Source: Chromobacterium alkanivorans
GTDB taxonomy: Bacteria > Pseudomonadota > Gammaproteobacteria > Burkholderiales > Chromobacteriaceae
Direction of reading: 5' to 3'
Assembly (NCBI RefSeq): GCF_016937655.1
Contig: NZ_JAFHKL010000002.1
Span: 420,236 to 484,235 of the forward strand
DNA: 64,000 nt
Both the position numbers and the translations under genes were made by a program. The notes beneath the pieces are model-generated. The model saw only the letters and a program-made list of their open reading frames with translations, was not told the DNA's origin and ran no database searches. Of this stretch, positions 63,175 through 64,000 are shown one piece after another (the first letter of the stretch is position 1; every line of letters begins with the position of its first letter).

Positions 63175-64000
63175 TTACTTCCAGCTGGACGCCAACACCG
63201 GCTGCAAGGCCGCCTGGTAGTTGTCCGGCAGGTTGACCTGGCCCGCGGCCGGCGGATTGAACGCCGCCATCGCATTGACCAGCGCCTGCACCTGACTGGC
63301 CGCCAACGCCTTGCCGTCGCCGGACTGGAGAGTCTCGATCTGGTTCGCGGCATTGCCGAACCAGTTATTAATCGACACCTTGTCATCGGTGCCTATCACG
63401 CTGACCTCCAGGCTGGCGCCCTGGCGCTTGAACCACAGCTGATCGGCATTGACGCCCTGGCCGAACTTCAGCACGTCCTGACCGCCGGTGTCGGTGACGC
63501 CATCCTGGCCATCGCCGCGCTCGAACAGATAGGTGTCGTTGCCGTTGCCGCCCTCGAGTACGTCGTTGCCGCGGCCGCCGACCAACAGATCATTGCCCTC
63601 GCCGCCGTACAGCGCGTCATGGCCGCCGTTGCCGACCAGCCAATCGTCAAGCGCGCCGCCGCGCAGCGTATCGCCCAGCTCGGTGCCCAACAAGGGCACG
63701 CCCTGCTTCATCAGCTGATCAGCCGTCCACTTCGCGCCGGAAGCGAAGGTGATCTGCTCGATCCAGTTCAGCTGATCGCCGAACCAGTCTTTCACCGTCA
63801 CGCTGTCCTGACCGTTGATATGGCGGAACACCATGTCGTTGCCGCTGCGCAGCACCTGGATATCGCTTTCCTTGATATCGGCGCCGAACACCAGTTCATC
63901 CCGGTACGAGTCTTCCGCGCTGACGCGGTAGGCCCGATCGATGATCACGTCCTGACCGTCGCCCTGATTGAACAGGTAGATGTCGCGGCCATAACCGCCG
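63175..64000 (-). CDS. RTX-type calcium-binding protein, C-terminal part (5'-truncated)
   Basis: The frame is open to the window edge, so only the last 275 or so codons are seen. Calcium-binding nonapeptide repeats are clear (GGALDDWLVGNGGHDALYGG and GEGNDLLVGGRGNDVLEGG), followed by copies of a DTYLFERGDGQD-type unit and of the haemolysin-related repeat (VKDWFGDQLNWIEQITF, INNWFGNAANQIETLQ). The same unit restarts at the edge (DIYLFNQGDGQDVIID). Such proteins leave by type I secretion. The N-terminal domain, and therefore function, lies outside the window. Confidence 0.88.
   Translation of the reverse strand, partial: GGYGRDIYLFNQGDGQDVIIDRAYRVSAEDSYRDELVFGADIKESDIQVLRSGNDMVFRHINGQDSVTVKDWFGDQLNWIEQITFASGAKWTADQLMKQGVPLLGTELGDTLRGGALDDWLVGNGGHDALYGGEGNDLLVGGRGNDVLEGGNGNDTYLFERGDGQDGVTDTGGQDVLKFGQGVNADQLWFKRQGASLEVSVIGTDDKVSINNWFGNAANQIETLQSGDGKALAASQVQALVNAMAAFNPPAAGQVNLPDNYQAALQPVLASSWK

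Overview
The window is high-GC, densely packed bacterial DNA. Gene content and protein style (a complete fli basal-body operon, RbsKDACB, PxpABC, UvrB, GltX, YebC, chaperone-usher fimbriae, TPP-controlled ThiBPQ) point to a motile, metabolically versatile betaproteobacterium, most likely Chromobacterium or a close relative in the Neisseriales. That assignment is an inference from protein resemblance; no rRNA or tRNA gene lies in the window.

Layout. 1-3.4 kb (+): a five-gene cassette built round a small Ras-like GTPase with two roadblock-type proteins, a degenerate receiver protein and a FimV-like TPR protein. It recalls actinobacterial conservons and MglA/MglB and is the best candidate for an undescribed system. 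3.5-10.3 kb: crcB, then a minus-strand pyroglutamate operon (pxpB-pxpC-pxpA-DUF969-DUF979-DUF2891-pcp) with a divergent MarR-like regulator. 10.7-14 kb (+): a membrane GGDEF-EAL protein and an UndA-like haem-oxygenase-fold enzyme. 14.3-22.9 kb (-): gltX, a Cra-like LacI regulator, the ribose operon in the order rbsK-D-A-C-B, and yebC.

23-37 kb (-): flrC-fliEFGHIJKLMNOPQR with an acetyltransferase gene between fliP and fliQ, preceded by a receiver-less cheB and a low-molecular-weight tyrosine phosphatase. 37.4-41.4 kb (-): a three-gene signalling module of REC-EAL protein, periplasmic SUOX-fold protein without cysteine, and hybrid kinase. 41.6-46.7 kb: a LysR regulator divergent from an SBF-like transporter, then uvrB and pbpG. 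46.8-53.2 kb (-): a chaperone-usher fimbrial locus with AT-rich control regions and a miniature pilin. 53.6-56 kb: amidase, a small secreted His/Cys protein, and motA without motB. 56-60.3 kb (-): TPP riboswitch-thiB-GNAT-thiP-thiQ. 60.4-64 kb: the DUF1800/DUF1501 pair (+), and facing it the C-terminus of an RTX-type calcium-binding protein (-) that runs off the window.

Several operons are translationally coupled by ATGA or TGATG overlaps. Two unrelated operons (fli and thi) carry an embedded GNAT acetyltransferase gene. A short palindromic element with CCTGTTCA arms recurs in intergenic spacers. No CRISPR array, insertion sequence, prophage or tRNA gene was seen.
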